This document shows, piece by piece, positions 51,924-61,712 of a stretch of DNA of 64,000 bases (position 1 is the stretch's first letter; every line of letters begins with the position of its first letter). Origin of the DNA: Planctomycetota bacterium (GTDB lineage Bacteria > Planctomycetota > Phycisphaerae > UBA1845); contig JAJRPG010000023.1 of assembly GCA_024280855.1 (NCBI GenBank), positions 1 through 64,000 of the forward strand, read 5' to 3'. The notes beneath the pieces are model-generated. The model had not been told where the DNA came from and searched no databases. It was given only the letters and a program-made list of their open reading frames with translations. The translations under genes were made by a program, and so were the position numbers.

Positions 51924-54170
51924 TCAATCAATCCGCGTAACCGTAAAAGTTCCAAGCGGCGCCTGCTCTGCCCCATCAAGAAACGGAAAACCAACAATCT
52001 GCGTAATAGCCTCAGCCGGGTTCGTATCCGCATTCGGTGAGGTAAATGTAACTCCGTCATCAGTCCCCGCATCGTATGGCTCTATCACCACAACAATCTC
52101 ATCCGCCCACTGGTTATGGTTAAAAAGCACCAAGCTATCCAGCCCCCCAAACCAATCCGGGCTAGGCGCGAGCATCGAGGTCATCGTCACCAGCCCAAAC
52201 GCCTGCGTAGCCGTGAAGTCCACCGACACCGAACCCGGCGATGGGAAAATCCCGCTGCCAGAGATCACGCTCCCCGCATCACCCGCTGAGATAGCTGCAT
52301 TCACTTCGTTAGTCAGCGCCGTCTTGCTACCAAGCTCTGCCATGTTCTCAATACCCACCGAGCTTAGTGAGCCTACTTCCCAGAAGTCCACGTTGCGATT
52401 ATGCGTGCCACCAATTAAGCCGGAAAAATGCGCACCGGAAGGAAAATCCTGTGGATGAGTAGCTGCGCTCCAGGTGGCTTCAAACGTCAGTTGATATTGC
52501 GCTGTCGGCGTAGGCGGGCCAGTAAATGCTAGCTGATAAGAAGCGTAATCCCGCAGGTCCACATTTCCGTCTGGGTTGTAATCCGAACATCCGCAACTAG
52601 GATTCACCCCGCCATTAGGGCCGACCATGCACCCGGCTAGGCTTTCTAGATCGTTGAGATTAATAATGCCGTCACCGTGGCACGGTCCCTGTTCATAAGC
52701 CCCCATATCCAGATACGTCACGCTGCCAACGCCGGTATCCATAACACCCGTATTATCAATGGCGCGGTCTTTGCCATCAAGGTCAACCAACCCACCACCA
52801 GCCGCAAGATAAGCATCATTATCTCCAGCATCGATGCAGTGGGAGCCGGGCATGAGCCTAAGATCGTCGTCAGCCGTCCCAGCTATACCGTCAGGCCCAA
52901 ACGGATCTACGAATAACGGATCAGCATCGATATTCCCGCCGCCGTCGATCCCTAACGATGTATTCCAAAATGCGCTACCGCCGCTGTTTTGAACATTACT
53001 GTATGCGAACGATGGCGTACTGTTGTCAAAATTGTATATTTCGTAAAAAGTGTCGCCCCAGAATGTACTGTTAGTCACCATTGGGCTGGAAGAGTTGTTA
53101 AAAATCCCGCTGCCAAATGAATCGGCCAGATTGTTGCTGAATGTGCAATTAGTCATAATTGGATTGGAAGAATTAAGATTGTACATTCCGCCGCCAGGGC
53201 CTCCGCCAAAGCCAATACTAGAATTAGCTTTATTACCGTTGAACGTGCAATTGGTAAGAGTCGGGCTGGATGCCCCAAGATTGTACATTCCGCCACCAAA
53301 GAGGGCACCGTTACTACTGAACTCACAGTTAATCATTGTCAGATTGGAGTTAGAGTTGTACATGCCGCCACCGAAATTAGCCTTGTTCCCCCTGAAAGTG
53401 CAGTTAGTTAACGTCGGATTATTATTGGAATTAGACATTCCTCCGCCAGTGTTGAGGGCTATATTATCGCTGAATGTGCAATTTATCGCAGTCATGTTCG
53501 AGGCACTGGAATTCAATACTCCAGCGCCGAATAGTGCGTTATTTTCACTGAATATGCAATTTAGTAGCATCGGACTAGACGAGAGGTTACACATCCCCCC
53601 GCCAGAAGTTGCACTGCTTTCACTGAACATGCAGTTGGTCACTTTAGGGTTACTATTGTCATTAGCCATTCCGGCGCCAAATCTGGCAAAATTGTTACGG
53701 AATATACAGTTTGCAATCGTTGGACTGCTGCCGACATTATACATCCCTCCGCCACTGGGGTTAAAGGAAAGAGTTGTATCACCTGTTCCTCCAGTAATCG
53801 TAAATCCATCTAACACAGTAGCCGCCGTCTCATCGTTTACACAGCGAACAACCGAAACTCCGCTGCCAGTATTTTGCACATTCGTCGCGTCGATAATAGT
53901 AGCCGCCGCACCATCCATACTTCGCAGCTTGATAGCCTTACCTATAAAATCAATAGCTTCAAAGTAAGTCCCCGGCGCGACCTCAATCGTATCGCCATCT
54001 ACTGACGCGACGATGGCATCTTGGATTGAGCAATAAGGATCAACAGCGATCCCGCTCCCCGGCGATGGGCAGTTGTCGTCGTCCACATAAAGCGTAGTTT
54101 GGCCATTAGCCCCGCAGCACAAAGCCAGCGTAACCAATAGCGCCAAACTCAGATGCTTTGGCGCAGCCAT
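51924..54170 (-). CDS. Secreted beta-helix protein with dockerin-like and spondin domains
   Basis: The 748-residue product has a signal peptide (about 1-24). It opens with a YVDDDNCPSPGSG strand and a DAIVASVDGDTIEVAPGTY segment typical of right-handed beta-helix surface proteins. Residues about 110-400 hold about ten repeats with NCTFSGNKA and GGGMYN motifs, as in polymorphic outer-membrane repeats. At about 500-560 lies a dockerin-like pair (HGDGIINLNDLESLAG and YNPDGNVDLRDYASY). The C-terminal 190 residues resemble the spondin_N domain, with YQLTFEATWS, HFSGLIGGTHN and FTVTRID. Spondin_N domains bind matrix or calcium in animals and are also seen in bacterial secreted proteins. I set the start at the ATG at 54170; an upstream frame to 54263 looks spurious. 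Confidence 0.85.
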   Translation of the reverse strand: MAAPKHLSLALLVTLALCCGANGQTTLYVDDDNCPSPGSGIAVDPYCSIQDAIVASVDGDTIEVAPGTYFEAIDFIGKAIKLRSMDGAAATIIDATNVQNTGSGVSVVRCVNDETAATVLDGFTITGGTGDTTLSFNPSGGGMYNVGSSPTIANCIFRNNFARFGAGMANDNSNPKVTNCMFSESSATSGGGMCNLSSSPMLLNCIFSENNALFGAGVLNSSASNMTAINCTFSDNIALNTGGGMSNSNNNPTLTNCTFRGNKANFGGGMYNSNSNLTMINCEFSSNGALFGGGMYNLGASSPTLTNCTFNGNKANSSIGFGGGPGGGMYNLNSSNPIMTNCTFSNNLADSFGSGIFNNSSSPMVTNSTFWGDTFYEIYNFDNSTPSFAYSNVQNSGGSAFWNTSLGIDGGGNIDADPLFVDPFGPDGIAGTADDDLRLMPGSHCIDAGDNDAYLAAGGGLVDLDGKDRAIDNTGVMDTGVGSVTYLDMGAYEQGPCHGDGIINLNDLESLAGCMVGPNGGVNPSCGCSDYNPDGNVDLRDYASYQLAFTGPPTPTAQYQLTFEATWSAATHPQDFPSGAHFSGLIGGTHNRNVDFWEVGSLSSVGIENMAELGSKTALTNEVNAAISAGDAGSVISGSGIFPSPGSVSVDFTATQAFGLVTMTSMLAPSPDWFGGLDSLVLFNHNQWADEIVVVIEPYDAGTDDGVTFTSPNADTNPAEAITQIVGFPFLDGAEQAPLGTFTVTRID

Positions 54171-54320
54171 AGGCCGTCGCACGTTGGCCGAAATTGTAGA
54201 AATAATCAAAACCTTGTACCCCTCACAAACATATCGAAACCCGGCTGAACTGTGACCGTCCACCGTACCATCGAGCTAGCCAAATTACAAGAAAAATCGC
54301 GCTCTAAATGGCTAATTCCC

Positions 54321-54370
54321 GTAGGGTACGGTCGCTGATTCGCCGACCGAGGCGAAAGATTGACCTGCCT
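54321..54370 (-). repeat. Family 2 repeat, HP2 only
   Basis: On the minus strand it reads GGCAGGTCAATCTTTCGCC, loop, then GGCGAATCAGCGACC. The stem changes on one side but keeps most pairing. It lies between the start of the spondin gene and the end of the Cys-rich gene. Confidence 0.75.
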
Positions 54371-54436
54371 GTACCATGCAAGCGCCCATGATGTATGGGC
54401 GCTTGCGAGGCAGGATTGGATTTTCGCTATGGACCG

Positions 54437-57400
54437 CTATGGACAGGGCACTGGGCAACCAGTGTCGCTATAAGGCGCTAGCTGGAAGGCCTTGACGACT
54501 AGAAGAATATCAGAGGCATTGATAATTCCGTTTGGCTCGCATGGGGAAATATCGAAAGCTTCGAATGGTATTCCAAGCGAGAAGTCGAGTTGGAACGCGA
54601 GGACGACAGCTAGTATATCTTCTGCGTTGACAATGCCGTTTGAGGTGACGTCGCCCCATTGTGGTATATCTACCGTCGTCGGTAGTGACGAGAACGTGGC
54701 ACATTCTGCTGTGACGGTGTACGAGCTATTCGGGCCAGGCACAATGTCTACACCTTGAACGATGACCACGCCCCAATCGACCAGTGATTGGACCACCGGC
54801 GTGTTCACGACTGAGCCATCTGCCGCAATGTATTTGTCCAGGCATGTCCAATCTGATGAGGTCAGGCGAAGGGCGACAGGCGCATTAGAAATCGTGGGCA
54901 ATGCCTCCACGCTAAATGCACGAGGCCCAACGGGTAGCAGGGTGGGGGCGTCAGCGATGGACTGACCCACACAGAGTCCATTATTGCAAGCATCGTTTTT
55001 AGAGCAGACGTCTAAGTTGTCGCAAGCAGTGCCGTTAAGAACGAGATTCGCATCACATAGTCCGAAGCTATCGCAACTATCCGCGAGATCACACTGGGTG
55101 CCAAACGTTCGGCCACAAGATGTGCCTCTTGGTTTGTAATTTGGCAAACAACTGCCGAAATTGTCACAGGAATCCGGGCCATCGCATTCTCGATCTGCGG
55201 GGTCACCGCATGGCGTATTTGAAGGACGCGGTGGATGCACACACAAACCACTTTGGCACACATCGAGCGAGCATTCAATCCCGTCGTCTGTACACACAAT
55301 GTTGTCTGGTTTGGGGTTTGATTCGCATATACCTAATCCATCACAAGCATCCGGGCTATCGCACTCTGTATCGCTAGGATTGCCGCAGGCCGTTCCTTCA
55401 AACAAATTGGACCAGTCTGATGATGACACGCTTGGGATGCACGCTTCGCAATCATTCGCCGGGTTTCGATCACCCGCCGCGTAACAAATACCATTAATCA
55501 CACAGTCGTCAACGGTAGATATATTGAGTGCAATCGTGCCCGTATTATTTTCAAAACCAGCAACGCGAAGAAAGTAATCTTCACCAGCGATTGTGTTGAA
55601 ATTGATAGCGGCATGCAGTCCTACACCGCTATCATCATCGCAGGCGATTTCTGTGCCTCCAGCGTCCGGGCATTCGTCGTAAATACTTAGTACTGAGTCG
55701 TTAGATGGCAATAACACACTGCCGGTTGTACTTGCAAAGGTGATTCCATCGCACAAGGCCGTGTACACAAACCAAACATCGCCGTTTGAATTGGGCTGAC
55801 AACTCGCTTCGGCGTCGTCCGGGCCTCCATTTTCATTGGCGCTTGTGGTTGTTCCAGTAAGCGCTGGTATAGCAAAACCACAATCGTCATTGCATTCAGG
55901 GTCTTCCACGCCCATGCAGACACCAGCGTCGTCGCATGTGTCAACACCAATTCCAGGTCGGCCTGTGCCTGTGCATGGGTCACCATCATCGCATGGCGTA
56001 CCGACTATTAGCAGATCAAAAAAGCTGGTTGCGACAAAAGTATTGCAGGATTCACAATCGTTGGCGGGGTTCAGTTCGCCATCGCTATAACAAACGCCAG
56101 CAATTAAACAGTTTCCAGAGGCGAGGATATTGTCGCAAGTCATGCTTAACTCGTTGCACGAATCATTGGTACACGGAAGCGAATCGTTGCAATCGACTCC
56201 CGTGCCACCTGAGCAAACGCCCGCCGTGCATGCTTCACCCGTATTGCAGAACAGGCCATCATCGCAGGCGTTTCCATTGGGGACGTCATTGTCTAAGCAT
56301 GTCCCGGCGCCGTTACAAGTGTCTGCGTTAGTACATTGCGACATGCTGGGGTCACCACACGGTGAATTGTTGGCAGCAAGATTTGTCTGGCAAATGCCAC
56401 TACCATTACATGTGTCAGCCAGGTCGCATTCCGCATTACTAGGGTCGCCACACGGTGTACCGTTTGTTCGAGGGTTAGCCAGACATACTCCGCTACCGTC
56501 GCAAATGTCCGGTGCGTCGCATTCCGTACTACTTGTATTACCGCAAGGTGCGCCCATGAGCGAAAATGGATGAGTCACCACGCCCGTGTTCGCATCGCAA
56601 ACATCGTCCGTACATTCACTGCCATCATCAATAGTAGTCAGTCCACCAGCCGCTGGGTCACAGCAAAAGACGTTGGCGTTAAAGTTTTGTGCGTTAACGC
56701 AGGTATTGCTTGCCGTACATGCATCATCCGTACAAGCGTTACCATCATCACAATCGAGATTAGTTTGGCAGGCAATTGAAATCCTCGCTGGAGTTAAAGT
56801 AAGCGGCGTGAGTACCGTACCAGCGAAATCGAGCATGAAGCTAATCTGCGGATTATTTTTGAACGCAATCGTATAAGTCCCGGCCGCAGTAGCTGGAACT
56901 TCGATAAGCAAGGTGCCACCATAGCGAGCCGTGCCGTCGTCTGGCACTCCCGTTGTCGCGCCAGGTCCAGTCGTGCAAAAATATTCGTAATCAGGTAGGA
57001 TCGTCGCGACCCCACAAAGCGGATCAAAACCCGCAACAACCAGCCCGGAATTATCAATGCAAAACTCACCAGCAGGACAAGATGAAATGTCGCAACGAGG
57101 GCCATTGGGGTCGACCAACTGACCAACGGTGCAACGCTTGAGGATAACAAACGCGCCAGCCGTAGCATCAGGTGTAGCAAAAGCAGTCAGAGGCGCACCC
57201 GTGCCGCTAGCTAAGGAGGTAGAGTCATAGGCCGCCTGATATGTGCCAAGCAGGGGCGTACCATCTAAATTCGCATCCCACCCCGAAATCATGATTGCTA
57301 ACTCGACGAGTTGCCCGCCGCCTTGCAAAATGATTTCATCACCCACAATTGTATACGCACCATCAGCACCGATTGGTACGAAGGCGATTTCCTGAGCGCG

Positions 57401-57460
57401 ACTTACAGCTACAGGAAACATCAATATACACGACATAAAGAAGACTGCTGTTCGTTTCAT
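54437..57460 (-). CDS. Secreted Cys-rich repeat protein with dockerin-like C-terminus
   Basis: The 1007-residue protein has a signal peptide (about 1-22). An N-terminal domain with lower Cys content spans about 25-225, and a long Cys-rich region about 230-860. This holds many repeats of about 32 residues in the pattern CGDPSNAECDLADTCNGSG, close to disintegrin-like Cys repeats. One segment, near 520-640, lacks the Cys pattern and reads like a pre-peptidase (PPC-like) domain, with DVWFVYTA and EDYFLRVAG. The last 140 residues form a module shared with the 57675 protein. It includes two dockerin-like loops (TSNGIVNAEDILAVV and PNGIINASDILLVVKAF) and ends in PVPCP. It is probably a surface or secreted binding protein. 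No enzyme motif is seen. Confidence 0.8.
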   Translation of the reverse strand: MKRTAVFFMSCILMFPVAVSRAQEIAFVPIGADGAYTIVGDEIILQGGGQLVELAIMISGWDANLDGTPLLGTYQAAYDSTSLASGTGAPLTAFATPDATAGAFVILKRCTVGQLVDPNGPRCDISSCPAGEFCIDNSGLVVAGFDPLCGVATILPDYEYFCTTGPGATTGVPDDGTARYGGTLLIEVPATAAGTYTIAFKNNPQISFMLDFAGTVLTPLTLTPARISIACQTNLDCDDGNACTDDACTASNTCVNAQNFNANVFCCDPAAGGLTTIDDGSECTDDVCDANTGVVTHPFSLMGAPCGNTSSTECDAPDICDGSGVCLANPRTNGTPCGDPSNAECDLADTCNGSGICQTNLAANNSPCGDPSMSQCTNADTCNGAGTCLDNDVPNGNACDDGLFCNTGEACTAGVCSGGTGVDCNDSLPCTNDSCNELSMTCDNILASGNCLIAGVCYSDGELNPANDCESCNTFVATSFFDLLIVGTPCDDGDPCTGTGRPGIGVDTCDDAGVCMGVEDPECNDDCGFAIPALTGTTTSANENGGPDDAEASCQPNSNGDVWFVYTALCDGITFASTTGSVLLPSNDSVLSIYDECPDAGGTEIACDDDSGVGLHAAINFNTIAGEDYFLRVAGFENNTGTIALNISTVDDCVINGICYAAGDRNPANDCEACIPSVSSSDWSNLFEGTACGNPSDTECDSPDACDGLGICESNPKPDNIVCTDDGIECSLDVCQSGLCVHPPRPSNTPCGDPADRECDGPDSCDNFGSCLPNYKPRGTSCGRTFGTQCDLADSCDSFGLCDANLVLNGTACDNLDVCSKNDACNNGLCVGQSIADAPTLLPVGPRAFSVEALPTISNAPVALRLTSSDWTCLDKYIAADGSVVNTPVVQSLVDWGVVIVQGVDIVPGPNSSYTVTAECATFSSLPTTVDIPQWGDVTSNGIVNAEDILAVVLAFQLDFSLGIPFEAFDISPCEPNGIINASDILLVVKAFQLAPYSDTGCPVPCP

Positions 57461-57674
57461 TTTTTCTTCTCTCCATCCAAATTCCAGATTCGAGAACTGT
57501 TACGTCAGCACGGCCAACAAGATCGGATGCACAGCACGCGCATCCATCCCGTCGCCACGACCTCCCTCTAGTCTGACAAGCTACGCACAAAATTGCAACA
57601 ATTGTTTTAACTGTTTTAGAAGTACGTCCATACTTCTTCGTCAGGCAGTATTAACGAAACACTTTTTGTCAAAC

Positions 57675-60600
57675 CTATGGGCAAACTTCTTGGCAGCCCA
57701 TCGCCGAGTATTTCACCAATTGAAAAGCCTTCACGGCCTGCAGAATGTCGGAGCTATTGATAATGCCGTTGGGTACGCATGGCTCCAAATCCATCTCCTC
57801 TAATGTTGCAAGAGTAAAGTCAAGCTGGAAACCTTTTACAACTGTCAAAATGTCAGCCGCATTTACAATTGAATTGCTATCGACGTCCGCCCAAAGGTTT
57901 GTGGTGGCCGACTGTGCGAATGAATAGTCTGCAGTGACGGCATCGCCACAATCCGTTCTCACTGTATATGTTGAGTTAGGCGAGATAGCTACATCGCGCA
58001 CAAAAATCGTGCCCCAGTCATCGGGCATTTGGAACGCAGGCAACGCGCTGAGTGAGCCGTCAAATTGAACATATGCAGACAAGCAAAATACGTTCGGGTC
58101 ATTCACGCCACCATCTAGTCTGAAGGCTACGGGCTGCGCTATGGCAGTCAGATCGATTCGCACATGTCGGCTCCCCGAGCCTGTAGCTATTGGTTCTGGG
58201 CAATTCCCTGAAATGCAAACGTCGATACTCTCTTCGCAAAATTCGCCTGGGCATGGATCAGTCCCTGCTACACAAAACCGAGATACGCACGTTTCCGCGC
58301 CATTGCAAAACAAGCCGTCGTCACAATGCGAGTCCAACGTGCAATCGACGGGGAAGTTAAGCTGGGCATATCGGCCAATATCAGCTGCGCTCGCGTCGGT
58401 TCCGCCGCCTGCCAGCCAACCGGGCATCGGTCCACCGGCGTTACCAATCCGAATTTTGTGTAATAACCGAAGCGGGTCGTAAACTGCGACGGTGCCGATC
58501 CATTCCCGTGTCGACCCTGAACCAAAATCCAAATCCGTTCCGTCCGGGCCATGACATACGATACATGATGTCGAGCCGCCGGTTTCATACTCAATCAATC
58601 CATTAGCAGGGTCGCCGACGAAATCGCCGTTGAACGCGACGAACGGGTCCGTGTCGATCATCAGATTTTCGATAAATTCGACCACATCCCATATATCATT
58701 ATCACTAAGCCCCAGATTGCCATAGCCATGTCCGTTCGTGACGGTATCCAATTGGATGATCTGGAAAAGCCCCAACGAGGATAATCGCGTTCCGAAAACG
58801 CCAGGTATGCCTGTGAAATTCGGGCCGCCATTATATTCGCCGTCCACACCTTTATAATCCCAGCCATGACAGGTTGCGCATCGAAAAGTTTCGTCTCCCG
58901 TGTGGGGACCGCCAGCAGGATACAATACATGTTGTCCGGTTGGCGGGTTCAATCCTAATTCCGCCCACCACTTATCCCAAAGCAGCCCGCCGTGACGAGC
59001 ATCAGCCACGCCGCAAACATCGCTCACATCGTCACACGGTTGACCCGGACAGGGCGGGCTGCCTATCAGGCATTGGCCATTCAGACAGGTTTCCATGCCG
59101 TTGCAAAACAGGCCGTCATCACAATGGCCATCATTTAGACACAATTCAGGAAACATTGCCTGGGCGTATGCGCCGATGTCAGCCGCCCCTTGGTCAGTGC
59201 CTCCTTCAGCTAGCCAGCTTGGCATGGGGGAGTTTGGCTGACCAAATCTGATCTTGTGCATCAACTCCCAAGGGTTCTGGGCTGCGATGGTTCCTACCCA
59301 CTTCGGCTCCTCTGGCGTGCCGAAATTAATTGTGGTTCCCTCCGGTCCGTGGCAGGTGATGCAAGATGTGGAACCAGCTGTCGTGTAATTGACCTCGCCA
59401 GCTACGGCGTCGCCGATAAAGGCTGAGTCCATACCTATATAGTTGTCAGTGTCGATAGTCAGGTCCAAAATGAATTGAACGAGATCGCGGGCGTCTTGAT
59501 CGCTCAGGCCGAGGTTTCTGAAATCGTGGCCGTTAAGCAGGTCGTTGCGCTGAATAATATCGAACATCTCAGCCGCAGACATGGTGGAACCCCATATCCC
59601 CGCGATACCGGTGAAATGGATGCCGCTGCCGTAATCGCCATCAACGCCTTTATAGTCCCAGCCATGACATTCCTTACAGCGGAAAGTATTCGCGTCACTT
59701 TGTTGGCCAACAGCCGGGTACAATGGATGGTCGCCTACTGGAGTTGCGCTTCCGTTGATTAGCCACCACTGGTCCCAAAGTTGGCCGCCTCGCAGTGCGT
59801 CGTTGGTGATGGTCTGGCAATTGGCATCACACAGCACGCCATCTGGCGGTTCGCATGTTTCGTTGCCTTCGACAATGTCGTCTCCGCAAAGCGGCGGTGG
59901 GAGAGCCGGGGCAACCAGCAAGCCTTCAACGCTGGCAGGTACTCCGCCCTTGAACAGGCCAATGGTAACGGGGAGCCGGTTAGGGGCGACGTTGGCCTCA
60001 AAACGAAAATTATACAACGTGCCCCAGCGAAGCGCGTTGGCGTCTATGTTTTGCGATTCAGGTTCAGTGGACCAGGTGATCGAATCTGTGCCCACTATGG
60101 CTGACCAATCCGTCCCGTCGTAAGGCTCGCCGCTATGGTAATCGACGTCATGAAAGCCGATATTTCGTACGCTGGCTCCGGGCTGTAGGGGGACGGAGAA
60201 CGTCCCCGCGCTGCGGTCACTATTCATATTGTATACGGCATACTCATATGACCAGAATCCGCCTGCGAGTTGGACGGTCTTAGCCGAGGCGATAAATCGG
60301 CCATCGCCCGTTACATCTATAGTGGCTTCGACCACCGAGGTGTCGTGATGTCGCCAGGCTTTTATGCCAGGAGACCGCGGGCTTGTCGCAGCCGTCAAAT
60401 TCAATTGGAAATCAGCGTTTGGCTGTGTGACGGTCGCCCGTCGATAAGAGGCGTTGTTTACATTCAAACCGGCAGCCGCATCATCCGCCAAGATATATTG
60501 GGCATCGACAAAATATAGCGCGCCACTGTTGAGGGCTGGGTCGAGGTCGGCGCTGTGAGCTTGAAGTCTTCGGCCTACCGTCGGTTCTGGTGATGGCGCG

Positions 60601-61712
60601 GACCATGGATAAATAAACCAGCCTGTGACGGGATTCACATCGGACCTTGGCCCGAGGTTGCTTTGCTGGCCATTCAAGCTGGCGGAATAGGGGTCAGAAC
60701 ATCCGATGCCAAGCTGGTCGTTACCGGCTGGGGGCGGGGTACATCCAAGATTGCAACTGTCGCCAGTCGTCGCAAGGAATCCGTGCTTTAGCCAACTCAT
60801 GCCAATTTGCTCGAAGCGACCGTCTTTCATGCGGAAGAGGTTTTGGGCAATAACGGGATGTTGGTTATTAAAGCCAAACCAATTGGCTGGCACGTCTCCC
60901 AGATTGCACGAAATCGTGCCGATGGAAAAAGCCGAGACGTCAGAGATGGCTGATTGGCCAAAACTTTTCACGTCGAAAATGCTGTTCACGATGATGTCTG
61001 GACCAGAAGCCGCAACGGTGAGTCCGTCGTTTTGCCCATCTAGTTGTATACGTTTAGGAGCGATTGTCTCCGTCCACTCTCGGCAGCTTTTGTCGTTAGA
61101 CAGGAAGCCTTCAATGACAACCCGGCCCAACGGATGCGATGAGGCCAGCTCGCTTTGGTTTATTTTGGAATCCTGAATGCGTAATGTTGCTTCGATAACT
61201 ATTCGTCTGGTCATAAAATCAATGTTGATCGAAGGTTCCGCTAGTTTGAGTTCTATAGGCTGATTTGTATGAGCCTCGCCTCCCGTGACTATCCACGGTC
61301 CATTATGTTGGAATTTGAATTGCAATTCGCGGAAGACTTGCCTTCGTTGGCCATGCTGAGTGACCATAAATCCGCCGGTTGTTTCGATAATTCCACCCAT
61401 GCGAAAATCTTTCGTCGTGTCAGACGGCATGATGGCACTAAAGGTAGAGGAGGCCTGGATGTCCAGGATAGCGGAAGTTGAGTTAGCGATTTCACCTTGC
61501 GTATCGATAACAGCTAAGGATATATCGAGTGTTTGTAATGTGCGTTGATCGAATTGAATGCGCACCGTCCCGGATTCAACGTGGTAAATTTCTTCGGGTA
61601 CAAGTTCGTTAGCCCTTAGAAAAGTACTGCATAGCATCAGGCTAAGGCCGGTGCAGGCAGCGATTAACAAACGCAAACGGGCTTCTCGAAATGACTTATA
61701 TGAGGCGTACAC
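57675..61712 (-). CDS. Secreted tetraheme protein with two CHGWDYKG modules and dockerin-like end
   Basis: The 1345-residue product has a signal peptide (about 1-35) and a large beta-rich N-terminal part (about 40-610). Near 615-640 it carries a Myxococcus-type CGDDIVEGNETCEPP motif. Two diheme modules follow, at about 640-865 and 905-1135. Each opens with a WDxWW motif, then LYPA, CHGWDYKGVDG, HFTGI or NFTGI, CHGPxGT and a MPxW motif. The four CxxCH sites are CKECH near 677, CITCH near 782, CATCH near 943 and CIVCH near 1047. Short Cys-rich linkers (DDGLFCNGMETC, DDGLFCNGAETC) follow each module. The C-terminal 150 residues match those of the 54437 protein, with SNSIVNAADILTVV and PNGIINSSDIL loops. 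The start is a GTG. It is probably a surface electron-transfer protein. Confidence 0.85.
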   Translation of the reverse strand: MYASYKSFREARLRLLIAACTGLSLMLCSTFLRANELVPEEIYHVESGTVRIQFDQRTLQTLDISLAVIDTQGEIANSTSAILDIQASSTFSAIMPSDTTKDFRMGGIIETTGGFMVTQHGQRRQVFRELQFKFQHNGPWIVTGGEAHTNQPIELKLAEPSINIDFMTRRIVIEATLRIQDSKINQSELASSHPLGRVVIEGFLSNDKSCREWTETIAPKRIQLDGQNDGLTVAASGPDIIVNSIFDVKSFGQSAISDVSAFSIGTISCNLGDVPANWFGFNNQHPVIAQNLFRMKDGRFEQIGMSWLKHGFLATTGDSCNLGCTPPPAGNDQLGIGCSDPYSASLNGQQSNLGPRSDVNPVTGWFIYPWSAPSPEPTVGRRLQAHSADLDPALNSGALYFVDAQYILADDAAAGLNVNNASYRRATVTQPNADFQLNLTAATSPRSPGIKAWRHHDTSVVEATIDVTGDGRFIASAKTVQLAGGFWSYEYAVYNMNSDRSAGTFSVPLQPGASVRNIGFHDVDYHSGEPYDGTDWSAIVGTDSITWSTEPESQNIDANALRWGTLYNFRFEANVAPNRLPVTIGLFKGGVPASVEGLLVAPALPPPLCGDDIVEGNETCEPPDGVLCDANCQTITNDALRGGQLWDQWWLINGSATPVGDHPLYPAVGQQSDANTFRCKECHGWDYKGVDGDYGSGIHFTGIAGIWGSTMSAAEMFDIIQRNDLLNGHDFRNLGLSDQDARDLVQFILDLTIDTDNYIGMDSAFIGDAVAGEVNYTTAGSTSCITCHGPEGTTINFGTPEEPKWVGTIAAQNPWELMHKIRFGQPNSPMPSWLAEGGTDQGAADIGAYAQAMFPELCLNDGHCDDGLFCNGMETCLNGQCLIGSPPCPGQPCDDVSDVCGVADARHGGLLWDKWWAELGLNPPTGQHVLYPAGGPHTGDETFRCATCHGWDYKGVDGEYNGGPNFTGIPGVFGTRLSSLGLFQIIQLDTVTNGHGYGNLGLSDNDIWDVVEFIENLMIDTDPFVAFNGDFVGDPANGLIEYETGGSTSCIVCHGPDGTDLDFGSGSTREWIGTVAVYDPLRLLHKIRIGNAGGPMPGWLAGGGTDASAADIGRYAQLNFPVDCTLDSHCDDGLFCNGAETCVSRFCVAGTDPCPGEFCEESIDVCISGNCPEPIATGSGSRHVRIDLTAIAQPVAFRLDGGVNDPNVFCLSAYVQFDGSLSALPAFQMPDDWGTIFVRDVAISPNSTYTVRTDCGDAVTADYSFAQSATTNLWADVDSNSIVNAADILTVVKGFQLDFTLATLEEMDLEPCVPNGIINSSDILQAVKAFQLVKYSAMGCQEVCP

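Noticed and set aside
53050-53967. 305-codon open frame opposite the beta-helix repeats
   Set aside because: It runs antisense to a repetitive gene, and its regular Pro/Leu/Ala pattern simply mirrors the repeat.
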